Positions 26,711 through 33,709 of a stretch of DNA of 64,000 nucleotides are shown here, piece after piece. A model generated the notes under the pieces. It worked only from the letters and a program-made list of their open reading frames with translations. It ran no database searches and was not told the DNA's origin. Position numbers and translations under genes: made by a program. The DNA comes from a virus. The stretch covers positions 25,852-89,851 of IMG/VR virus record IMGVR_UViG_3300032086_004020; one strand, given 5' to 3'. How positions within the stretch are numbered: position 1 is the first letter of the stretch; each line of letters opens with the position of its first letter.

Positions 26711-27348
26711 AGTTTCTTATATTCTAAAATAATCTGTGTTGGATATTCTAATATACCTAAGTTTAAGGGGTTGTCTTTACTTGATCCCAAATACTTTAGT
26801 TCTTCATCGTTGTAGTCAAGTTGTTTATTGGGCAAAATTGGCCTGAGGTTATTCGATGCATTGATAACTTTAAATATGTTGTCTAACTGTATTCCAGGCA
26901 AACAATCATCAATTAAAATTATAGCAGAATCGTTGAGAAAATTATTTGGATGATTTAAAATAACAGTGAGTACTATATCTTTAGCTACAGCATCAATAAA
27001 AAGGAAATCATAACTACTATTGTTAGACGATATAGTAGTAAACTGACATTCATTGTGCAGTGTAGTATACTCTGAGAGTTGCATTTCATGTAATACGCCT
27101 TTAGCCCAATTATAATTATCTTTATTAACTTCTATTGAATAAAATTCAAACCCAAATATTCTTGAAAGTTGTGCAAAAGTAACGGTGCTCCAACCCTCAT
27201 TTGTCGAGTCTTTACGCATTGTGCCAAACTCTATTATTTTTTCTGGTTTTCTATCTAAGATTAATTCAATCGCATGATTAAATGAATTATATCTGCAATT
27301 ACCTGCTAAAAAACCTTTTTGTTTTGGTTTGTTGTCTTCTTCCGTCAT
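26707..27348 (-). CDS. Class I SAM methyltransferase (cephalosporin hydroxylase/Methyltransf_24-like)
   Basis: A 213-residue Rossmann methyltransferase. KIIEFGTMRKDSTNEGWSTV is motif I, EFYSIEVNKDNYNWAKGVL is motif II, SYDFLFIDAVAKD and AIILIDDCLPG complete the fold. The pattern matches the family that includes small cephalosporin hydroxylase-like methyltransferases. It sits between two GT paralogues with 4-base overlaps on each side. Together with 14903-15541 it gives two sugar-methylation candidates. Confidence 0.75.
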   Translation of the reverse strand: MTEEDNKPKQKGFLAGNCRYNSFNHAIELILDRKPEKIIEFGTMRKDSTNEGWSTVTFAQLSRIFGFEFYSIEVNKDNYNWAKGVLHEMQLSEYTTLHNECQFTTISSNNSSYDFLFIDAVAKDIVLTVILNHPNNFLNDSAIILIDDCLPGIQLDNIFKVINASNNLRPILPNKQLDYNDEELKYLGSSKDNPLNLGILEYPTQIILEYKKL

Positions 27349-28160
27349 AAAATATCTTTAATTTCATTGTGCAATTCTGTTTTATCGCTAGACCATTGCC
27401 ATAAACCATTACTACCTAATTCAATATCCTCACTGATATCAAACAGATGTTTGTTTAATATGTGTGTATAAATTGGACGTTGACTACTAGTGGTGGTAAT
27501 TTTAATGTCATTTAAATTATTTAATTTATTTTGCACAACCATAAAGTCATCGATAGCTTTGGCTAATAGGGGTAGGCTAATATCTTGATGGAAGTCACGA
27601 CAAAAACTGTTATTCCAAGCTCCTTGCCAAGTAACAATTTGATGTAATTCATTATTGCCTACAATAGAAAAATCATACAAGCCCTTAGGCAAAGCATCTC
27701 TTCTTGCAGCCCAAGCCAAATCATACCTACCTACATTAGATATGACAGGATTATTCTTTAGACTATATTTTTCACCTTCCTGTTTGATTTTTGCTAGATA
27801 TCCCAACTCATCATTAACATGACTAAAAAGTTGGCATATAGGATATTCGTCTAATGCCACTGTTGCCCTTTTGTACCATGACAAATCTTCAAAAATAATA
27901 TTGGGATCTAACCAAGCTACTTGATCAACAGAAGACCTTAGTGATTCTACACCTATATTAATTAATCTTTGTGGTTGCCAAAGCATATTAGATTCGTTGG
28001 CAGATATCCTAATAGAATCATCAATCCAAAAATATTGATCGGCAAAAGCAACTTCTACTACAGTTAAGGGAGCATTTAGATTATTTTTAAATTCTATAAA
28101 ATCCTGTCTAACTTTGTCAGAATTATTAGGATTAAAATAGTAGCTTATACATCGTAACAT
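27345..28160 (-). CDS. GT-A glycosyltransferase, paralogue C (metal motif altered)
   Basis: A 271-residue paralogue of the genes at 13636 and 25865. SYYFNPNNSDKVRQDF, MLWQPQRLINIG, AWAARRDALPKGL and GNNELHQIVTWQG match the others. The metal motif is altered: VAWLDPNIIF has Asp-Pro-Asn instead of Asp-x-Asp. The C-terminus is also shorter and lacks the VEHLYHG block. It may be metal-independent, have a different role, or be inactive. Confidence 0.65.
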   Translation of the reverse strand: MLRCISYYFNPNNSDKVRQDFIEFKNNLNAPLTVVEVAFADQYFWIDDSIRISANESNMLWQPQRLINIGVESLRSSVDQVAWLDPNIIFEDLSWYKRATVALDEYPICQLFSHVNDELGYLAKIKQEGEKYSLKNNPVISNVGRYDLAWAARRDALPKGLYDFSIVGNNELHQIVTWQGAWNNSFCRDFHQDISLPLLAKAIDDFMVVQNKLNNLNDIKITTTSSQRPIYTHILNKHLFDISEDIELGSNGLWQWSSDKTELHNEIKDIL

Positions 28161-28162
28161 GG

Positions 28163-28435
28163 TTATCTATAAATTATATTACTTGTTTTTTCTAACCCAT
28201 CTTCTGGTTCACAATAGTTGCAATCTATTTTCTTAATTCCATCACCACTGATATACCACCCCTTGCCTTTACACACTGGACAGTCTTTGCGTTTGGGTTT
28301 TTTAATGTTCACGCTGTCACCCGCAGCAGCTTTTAAAACAGCTCCAGACAAAGTCACCACAGAAGTTGTACTATATTTAGGTGTTGCAGCAAACGCTACG
28401 GTCATCATTAATGCTACACAAAATAATTTATTCAT
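28163..28435 (-). CDS. Secreted small protein with DnaJ-type zinc finger
   Basis: A 90-residue protein. The first 17 residues (LFCVALMMTVAFAATP) look like a signal peptide. The mature part has CPVCKGKGWY and CNYCEPED, the CxxCxGxG pattern of a DnaJ-type zinc finger or a half of one. It overlaps the next gene in an ATGA arrangement. Likely exported, with the zinc site perhaps binding a partner; no known family. Confidence 0.6.
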   Translation of the reverse strand: MNKLFCVALMMTVAFAATPKYSTTSVVTLSGAVLKAAAGDSVNIKKPKRKDCPVCKGKGWYISGDGIKKIDCNYCEPEDGLEKTSNIIYR

Positions 28436-28614
28436 TTCTTAAGCCACCTATCTAACAAATCTCTTAATGGTCTTTTTGGTTTTGTGATATGTTTGTCTGT
28501 ACTGAATAATTTCATAATACCTAATATAAAATCCGTTAGAATTCTAATTAATTGATTCATAAGAAGCTGATCTATCCAGCCACCTTTATGCTCGTCTTTC
28601 TGTTCGTCTGTCAT
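28432..28614 (-). CDS. Small membrane-associated protein
   Basis: Unrecognised 60-residue protein with one amphipathic hydrophobic region (QLLMNQLIRILTDFILGIMKLF) flanked by a charged start and a basic tail. Overlaps the papain-like gene upstream by 4 bases and the secreted protein downstream by 4. Small size and position fit a lysis or envelope accessory. Confidence 0.5.
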   Translation of the reverse strand: MTDEQKDEHKGGWIDQLLMNQLIRILTDFILGIMKLFSTDKHITKPKRPLRDLLDRWLKK

Positions 28615-29537
28615 AGATAACTCTCAAATCCGTAGTCAGGAAGTTTTTGTGGTGGAAATCCATTAAAATCACTAAAGGCGTAAGCTCCGTTTTGCCTTAA
28701 CATACCAGCCGCTACATCTGCGTGTATTAAAAAAGAACCATCAGGAATAGGACCCCAATCTGGATGTCCTCCAGAGTTCCATTTACCCCAGCTATTTTGA
28801 ACAAGAAAGGCTGGCTCATCACCAGTATCATCGCAAGCCGTCCAAGCCATTGCGTGAGCCCATGACCCACTTTTACGAGCAAATCCCTTAGAGCTACGCT
28901 TGTTAGAAAATCCATAGCCGCTACAAACACTTAATCCATACCCATTAGCTAATGCGTCCCTAGCTTCTTCTATTGTTCGAATTAACGAGACTGTTCTAAT
29001 CTGATGATCATCTGCTTTTGCTAAAACCTTATCCGGCACTCCACGACCACCCCAGTTTGTGCCTATCTTACTATTGTACTTGCTGAAGTCGGCCACCCCA
29101 GGATAATTTTTACGCACAAGAACGCCGCCTGTTTGACTCACAAATGTAGCAGCACGACTACAACTCATACCCTGTCCAGTATGACCTCTAGCGCCGTATA
29201 TTGCTTCTGTAGCACCTCTAGCAAGCCAGCTTTCTTTGTCTCCCTTCACATCTATTTCTACAGCTCTAGTTACATCACATCCATTTCGTGTAGCATGTGA
29301 AACGCAATCGCCCGTAGTCTGTCGTTCTGTGTAGGCATTTTTGTCAAATTTCAACACAGACTTATATGGTGTTGACAGTTTACCCTTACCGCTATTTTTT
29401 ATTCTCTTAGCGCCGTCTGTAAAGTAGGCGTATTTAGATGTAGCAATTAAGTCGTCATAGACATGCTGTTCCCAAAGGCATCCGCTAAAGCCTTTTTTGT
29501 ATTCATTGTATAATTGTTCTGGTGTCATTCTTGCCAT
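28611..29537 (-). CDS. Papain-like cysteine peptidase (C1 fold)
   Basis: A 308-residue cysteine peptidase-like protein. Cys78 in TTGDCVSHAT, His228 in SWAHAMAW and Asn248 in QNSWGKWN form the papain triad; QNSWG is the classic C1 signature. No signal peptide is seen. It starts at the stop of the upstream membrane protein (one-base overlap). It may process virion proteins, act as a host-directed protease, or cleave envelope peptides; sequence does not decide. Confidence 0.75.
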   Translation of the reverse strand: MARMTPEQLYNEYKKGFSGCLWEQHVYDDLIATSKYAYFTDGAKRIKNSGKGKLSTPYKSVLKFDKNAYTERQTTGDCVSHATRNGCDVTRAVEIDVKGDKESWLARGATEAIYGARGHTGQGMSCSRAATFVSQTGGVLVRKNYPGVADFSKYNSKIGTNWGGRGVPDKVLAKADDHQIRTVSLIRTIEEARDALANGYGLSVCSGYGFSNKRSSKGFARKSGSWAHAMAWTACDDTGDEPAFLVQNSWGKWNSGGHPDWGPIPDGSFLIHADVAAGMLRQNGAYAFSDFNGFPPQKLPDYGFESYL

Positions 29538-30037
29538 TATTTACTACCTTGATAGAATGCCCAGCTTAAAGCCCTGAAAGCTTCAGCAGACTTGGATCTT
29601 AAATCATCACTTAACGACACATCATCATCCCCAATAGCAGTAACTACCAAAGACCTAGAGGCTTCTGCAAGGTTAGGGTACTTATCTTTGATATCTAATC
29701 TCAGCATATTGCCAGCAATAGAATTAACTTGCCTAATAGCATTAGTGTCTTTAACTACTTGATCTTCTCCATCTAGCTCTATTAGTGTTGCTATGTCTGC
29801 ATATAAAGAAGATAATTTTAAGGCATCTGATTTTCTAGTAGAATCTTCAGATGATTGCAGTATTTCTTTGATTTCTCTTGCTTTTTCTAGTAGATCAGTG
29901 TCTGAAGGAGCATCTACAACATATGATTCAACAACAGACACATTATCTGAAGGCGTAAAAATATTACCCAAATCTGGCTTAACTAAACCAAACAATACTA
30001 GAATTGCACCTATCGCTAATAATACTTTATTCTGCAT
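29537..30037 (-). CDS. Membrane-anchored helical protein
   Basis: About 166 residues. The ATG at 30037 is preferred over a GTG at 30052 because GGAG lies 9 bases ahead of it. The N-terminal hydrophobic segment (KVLLAIGAILVLFGLV) is a signal anchor. The rest is helical and acidic, without cysteines. It overlaps the upstream gene by 11 bases. No recognised family; fits a spanin-like or envelope-associated role, which is a guess. Confidence 0.55.
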   Translation of the reverse strand: MQNKVLLAIGAILVLFGLVKPDLGNIFTPSDNVSVVESYVVDAPSDTDLLEKAREIKEILQSSEDSTRKSDALKLSSLYADIATLIELDGEDQVVKDTNAIRQVNSIAGNMLRLDIKDKYPNLAEASRSLVVTAIGDDDVSLSDDLRSKSAEAFRALSWAFYQGSK

Positions 30038-30395
30038 CGTCTTGATCTCCACACACTGTTGGGCTTAAATAAGGAAACATAGTATCGGCTACTTCAACAG
30101 CTCTTTTGCACCCACTTTTTTCTGCTAAATCTCTGGTCTGCTTCCAAGAAACAACCAGATCGAAAAACAGATTTTCAGTCTTAGCATTTTTTACAACAGA
30201 TGGCACTTTGACAACTACTGTTGATGAGCCTGTTTTACTTTTAATCTTATCTACCAAATCCATAATAAATTTTTGTACAGGGCTTAGCTGATCCTTAAAT
30301 AGCACCCATATAATTATACCAGCACCAGCATATAAAGCCAAATCCATTGTGCTTAATTTAGAACTAAATTCATTAAAACTGTCTGTAAAATTCAT
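30027..30395 (-). CDS. Small membrane protein
   Basis: Unrecognised 122-residue protein. A hydrophobic segment at about residues 17-32 (MDLALYAGAGIIIWVLF) precedes a basic, soluble C-terminal half. It follows the 30397 gene by one base and is overlapped by the signal-anchor gene. Could be part of a membrane assembly with its neighbours. Confidence 0.5.
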   Translation of the reverse strand: MNFTDSFNEFSSKLSTMDLALYAGAGIIIWVLFKDQLSPVQKFIMDLVDKIKSKTGSSTVVVKVPSVVKNAKTENLFFDLVVSWKQTRDLAEKSGCKRAVEVADTMFPYLSPTVCGDQDDAE

Positions 30396-30396
30396 A

Positions 30397-30789
30397 TCAC
30401 CCCTCTACTTTTTTCTTTATAAATATTCCGGTTTCCCTAAACGTGGTAACTAACGCATCAATGGTTGATCCAACCAATATCATTAAAAATGCTTTTACAG
30501 ATTGATGGAATAAAGGTTCTAAAAAATTAGGAATCATAGGTATGTCTACTGATTTAAAAACCTTATCATAAAAATTAGATATAGCATCTAACGCTACTTT
30601 CTTCTTTTCTGGACCACTTAGATCTGTGCCAATTTTTTCAATTATCTGGATAATACTAGCTGTGGCTAGTTGTAAAATTTTCCAAGCCTCACCAACAGCA
30701 ATCCTTTTGGCGTCATTTAAGGCTTCTTTTATATTCTTTGTTAGCTCATCTACTTCACCATAAATTAATTCTTTTTTTTCTTCGCTCAT
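30397..30789 (-). CDS. Unknown helical, membrane-associated protein
   Basis: A 130-residue protein of unknown family. Two longer hydrophobic helices are visible, around AWKILQLATASIIQIIEKIG and near the end (VKAFLMILVGSTIDALVTTF). The last one could insert in a membrane. It lies 10 bases from the ComEA-like gene. Role unknown. Confidence 0.5.
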   Translation of the reverse strand: MSEEKKELIYGEVDELTKNIKEALNDAKRIAVGEAWKILQLATASIIQIIEKIGTDLSGPEKKKVALDAISNFYDKVFKSVDIPMIPNFLEPLFHQSVKAFLMILVGSTIDALVTTFRETGIFIKKKVEG

Positions 30790-30799
30790 TATTATTACC

Positions 30800-31261
30800 T
30801 TAATGTAGTGTTATATAGGGCTGTATATCTTTATATGTGGAACCACCAATACCATTTATATCTATCAACTGTTCAACGTAATCAAATCCGTCATTTTGTT
30901 CTCTGTATTGCAGAATTTTTTCAGCAATAGACGGGCCTATGTGTGGAAGTTGTATTAATTCGCCTAAGTTTGCTGTATTTATATTAATTTGATTATATTC
31001 TTTGTCAACCCCTACATACTCTTCTAGTTCTCTACGGTGTTGTTCTGAAGCCTTTTGTTTATTCCTACCCTGTATATATCTGTAGAATATAGCAGTCTGT
31101 CCACCAATCAGTATGACGGACTCTACAGCATGAGTGACAACTGTAATCAGTGTATCTTTTGTATCACTTTCTGTAATGATACCAGCTAAGAACAGACCAC
31201 TAAATATGAAGCTTACTAAAGTAAACCAAAATTCACTGGTCTGATATCCTTTAGTTTTCAT
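30800..31261 (-). CDS. Membrane protein with ComEA-type helix-hairpin-helix domain
   Basis: A 153-residue protein in two parts. The first 70 residues hold two hydrophobic segments (FWFTLVSFIFSGLFLAGI and ITVVTHAVESVILIGGQTAIFY), in a holin-like layout. The last 60 residues are a ComEA helix-hairpin-helix pair: ININTANLGELIQLPHIGPS, then IAEKILQYREQNDGF and LIDINGIGGSTY. ComEA binds double-stranded DNA at the cell envelope during uptake. A phage protein that combines membrane helices and this domain is unusual. Weak Shine-Dalgarno ahead of the ATG. Confidence 0.75.
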   Translation of the reverse strand: MKTKGYQTSEFWFTLVSFIFSGLFLAGIITESDTKDTLITVVTHAVESVILIGGQTAIFYRYIQGRNKQKASEQHRRELEEYVGVDKEYNQININTANLGELIQLPHIGPSIAEKILQYREQNDGFDYVEQLIDINGIGGSTYKDIQPYITLH

Positions 31262-31270
31262 TTATTTACC

Positions 31271-31480
31271 TTATGAGGCTGTGTCCCCAGAATAGTAACG
31301 AGTATCATCAAATCTATTGGTATATTTTGTTTCTACATCAGTAGCAACAGGCTGAGTGAGAGGATAGTCGTTACGAGTTCTTTTTGCTTTTACATTAGCA
31401 AAAGTATCTGATCTACTAGGTTGAGTAACGATAGAACCTTGACGAGCTGTATTGTCTCGTAATACGTCGGAAGTTGCCAT
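31271..31480 (-). CDS. Small unknown protein
   Basis: A 69-residue polar protein, Thr-, Arg- and Asp-rich (TARQGSIVTQPSRSDTF), probably unstructured. A GAGGCATTATC leader fits a Shine-Dalgarno. An AT-rich segment GGTGTATATTATAC lies about 35 bases upstream at 31515-31528. Resembles short virion decoration or scaffold-type proteins by composition only. Confidence 0.5.
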   Translation of the reverse strand: MATSDVLRDNTARQGSIVTQPSRSDTFANVKAKRTRNDYPLTQPVATDVETKYTNRFDDTRYYSGDTAS

Positions 31481-31529
31481 GATAATGCCTCACTGGTTAA
31501 TAATTTAAAAGCTAGTATAATATACACCA

Positions 31530-32141
31530 TTATGCCTGCATGAAATCCCATCTAGCCATATCTATTGCATAATATTCTTGAATTTGATCAATTTGAGATT
31601 TAGTTAATACTGGTTTTTCTGCTGTTTTTGATGGGTTGATTCTTTTTAACGGAAAGTCTAAGTCCAATAATTCTGCTGCTTTTTCTAGCTGATCATGCAT
31701 TCTAAAATAATGTAGATCTTTAGCATGAAATCTCTCCTGAATTAAAAAGTGTATATTTTTATATATCGGTGTGCAAAAACGGTGATACATTATTCTTTTG
31801 TTGGTGTGTTTTGCTATTTTAAGTACCTTGTCTGTTTCGTTGATTAGGTCTTCTATAATTTCTTCCACTGTAACTATTTGTAGTAATTCTAAAAAAGCTA
31901 CGGATGATTTAAATTTTTCTACGGGATCACGAAATATTTGTATCACCGGCCTGTCAGGATGGAACCTTTTGGGTACTTTGTTATGGTACGCTAGTTGATC
32001 TGTAGCTAGTCTTTGGGGATTAATCTTCTTTAGAAATTCTGGGTAATATCTTTTGAGTATCGCATAAGCAAAGCTATTGCTGGCACACTTAGGATTAAAA
32101 GCAAGCAGCCAGTTTTCGTTACATATAAAGTATTTACTCAT
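31530..32141 (-). CDS. Sulfotransferase family protein
   Basis: A 203-residue PAPS-dependent sulfotransferase-like enzyme. The 5'-phosphosulfate loop is AFNPKCASNSFAYAIL at residues 14-29, with NPKCASNS equivalent to PKSGTT/S types. The 3'-phosphate site is VIQIFRDPVEKFKSSVAF near residue 65, matching RDP-x-x-x-x-x-S. The start of the second half contains YHRFCTPIYKN. It is separated from its neighbours by gaps of 14 to 50 bases. It would add sulfate to a glycan hydroxyl, complementing the glycan island. Confidence 0.75.
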   Translation of the reverse strand: MSKYFICNENWLLAFNPKCASNSFAYAILKRYYPEFLKKINPQRLATDQLAYHNKVPKRFHPDRPVIQIFRDPVEKFKSSVAFLELLQIVTVEEIIEDLINETDKVLKIAKHTNKRIMYHRFCTPIYKNIHFLIQERFHAKDLHYFRMHDQLEKAAELLDLDFPLKRINPSKTAEKPVLTKSQIDQIQEYYAIDMARWDFMQA

Positions 32142-32155
32142 TTATGTTTTGAGAT

Positions 32156-32473
32156 TTAATTCTCTAGTGCTTCAATAGCTTTAGCCAGTGTAGCTATCTG
32201 TATTTTAAGATCATTCATGACCTCTGTATTCTTTTCCAATGCCCTAAACAAGATATTACTATCTTCTTTATGCGTATTTAATCTTTCCATAATAAACTGC
32301 CTATCTTTAGAATACTGACTTGCTTCTGACTGTGCTGCCAACATTGCTTCTACATCCTTGCGATTCACTAAACCTTTAATAAAAGTTGTCCAGAATCCTA
32401 CCAATGCTATAATAATACTAAGCATAGACATTGTTAGGTTTTCAAAGAAATGACCCACAGTTGGTTCTGCCAT
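32156..32473 (-). CDS. Membrane-anchored coiled-coil protein
   Basis: About 105 residues from the ATG at 32473, chosen because TTGGAGATAAAA sits directly ahead; the longer frame to 32509 would cross the terminator stem. One membrane helix (LSIIIALVGFWTTFIKGLV) is followed by a coiled coil (VEAMLAAQSEASQYSKDRQFIMERL...). The layout fits a holin-anchored or tail-tape-measure-like accessory, but I cannot assign one. Confidence 0.6.
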   Translation of the reverse strand: MAEPTVGHFFENLTMSMLSIIIALVGFWTTFIKGLVNRKDVEAMLAAQSEASQYSKDRQFIMERLNTHKEDSNILFRALEKNTEVMNDLKIQIATLAKAIEALEN

Positions 32474-32493
32474 TTTTATCTCCAAGTAAATAT

Positions 32494-32533
32494 AAAAAAA
32501 ATAGACCAATAGTTTTTACACCACAGGTCTACT
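32494..32533 (-). terminator. Intrinsic terminator
   Basis: In the minus-strand RNA, AGTAGACC pairs with GGTCTATT (8 pairs, one G-U) around an 18-base loop, and is followed by a run of Us encoded by the A-run at 32494-32501. It follows the 32555-33079 gene and precedes the 32156-32473 gene, so it would limit read-through from the strongly translated structural gene. Confidence 0.7.
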
Positions 32534-32554
32534 TTTAAAGTCAAAATATTAAGA

Positions 32555-33079
32555 TTAAGTAGTCTTAGCTTCGTAATCTACGCTTGATGGATTCTTAGCA
32601 CCAGTTCTGAATGTAAGCTCACCAGCACCACCAACACCACCATTAACAGCTTGGTCAATAGGTGTATCTCCAACAGTTGTAGCATTGTATGCTGTAGTTA
32701 CTCCACTAGGAACTGTGCTAAAGTTACTTGTTTGACAGGATATGCCAAACATATTAAAATCACCAGCACGAATACGGGTTGTGGTGTCAGCTACCTTTTG
32801 ACTAACTAGTTTATGAACAGATACTGTAGAAGGTCTAACTGGTGTTTCGTAAAGCTCACCAATACTTGCTACGGTATTAAGTATAGCTCCACCTAAACCA
32901 ATTTGTCTTACATCAGCAGATGCTACAGATACTGTCGATCCGTGTACAGTTACTGTGTCATCAGATGATTTTAAGGTTTTAGTTATAGGACTATCACTAG
33001 ATGTAGTTCCGGTATTAATAGCAGAACCACCATCATTCACCGTTGTGGTGATTGAGCTATGTGCTTTTCTTGTACTCAT
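32555..33079 (-). CDS. Thr/Ser-rich probable virion protein
   Basis: Unrecognised 174-residue protein. It is very rich in Thr, Ser, Val and Gly (TTSSDSPITKTLKSSDDTV), with few charges and a single Cys pair region (ISCQTSNF). It has the strongest Shine-Dalgarno around (GGAGATTAATAATG) and is followed by a terminator, which fits an abundant structural protein such as a decoration or fibre component. No homologue recognised. Confidence 0.55.
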   Translation of the reverse strand: MSTRKAHSSITTTVNDGGSAINTGTTSSDSPITKTLKSSDDTVTVHGSTVSVASADVRQIGLGGAILNTVASIGELYETPVRPSTVSVHKLVSQKVADTTTRIRAGDFNMFGISCQTSNFSTVPSGVTTAYNATTVGDTPIDQAVNGGVGGAGELTFRTGAKNPSSVDYEAKTT

Positions 33080-33152
33080 TATTAATCTCCATGGTTAAAT
33101 AGGCATATATGCAATAGTGCTATACCCCAAAATGGCTGATATTGGCTTAATT

Positions 33153-33683
33153 TTATGAAGAGTATCTATACTGGGCATTAGAACCAAAATACCCATCATA
33201 AGGATTGGGTGTTGTAAACCAAGCTGCTTCTTGTCCAGAAGGAAGCGTGGCCGCATGAAGTATACATTCTGTTTGGTTCTTAATGAATGGTAAAGCCACA
33301 TATACCGAGTCAGGATCTAGTGCTGCAGCACCATTGGGTGAGGTGCAACTATCATCTGGGCAGGCGGCTTCGTACTCATCATATGTGTCCCATATTGCTG
33401 GGCCATACCAAACGGCAGTATATTCAGATTCAGGATCGCTAGGATCTCTACCACTGACAATCCATCCTGGACCTTGATAATCTAAATAATCATCACCAGT
33501 AAGCGAGCCACCAATCTCTCCTACAGCTCTCCACTTTTTTTTTCTACACTCTCCACAAACACCGCAATGCTTAGGTTTGCATGTATCTGTACCACTAATA
33601 TTAATCCCCAAATTAAACAACGGAGTGTCATAAGAAGGGGGTGACACAGGATCTGGTTTTCTAGAAAAATTTAAATTAGCCAT
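33153..33683 (-). CDS. Cys-rich probable virion protein
   Basis: About 176 residues. I prefer the ATG at 33683 (MANLNFSRKPDPVS) to the longer frame to 33752, because the latter would overlap the end of the 33710 gene and has no ribosome site. It has a KHCGVCGECRKKK cysteine cluster near residue 39 that could bind metal, and proline-, glycine- and aspartate-rich loops. It neighbours the large cysteine-rich gene. Function unknown. Confidence 0.5.
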   Translation of the reverse strand: MANLNFSRKPDPVSPPSYDTPLFNLGINISGTDTCKPKHCGVCGECRKKKWRAVGEIGGSLTGDDYLDYQGPGWIVSGRDPSDPESEYTAVWYGPAIWDTYDEYEAACPDDSCTSPNGAAALDPDSVYVALPFIKNQTECILHAATLPSGQEAAWFTTPNPYDGYFGSNAQYRYSS

Positions 33684-33709
33684 ATTTGTTAAAACCTTTT
33701 GTAAATTTA

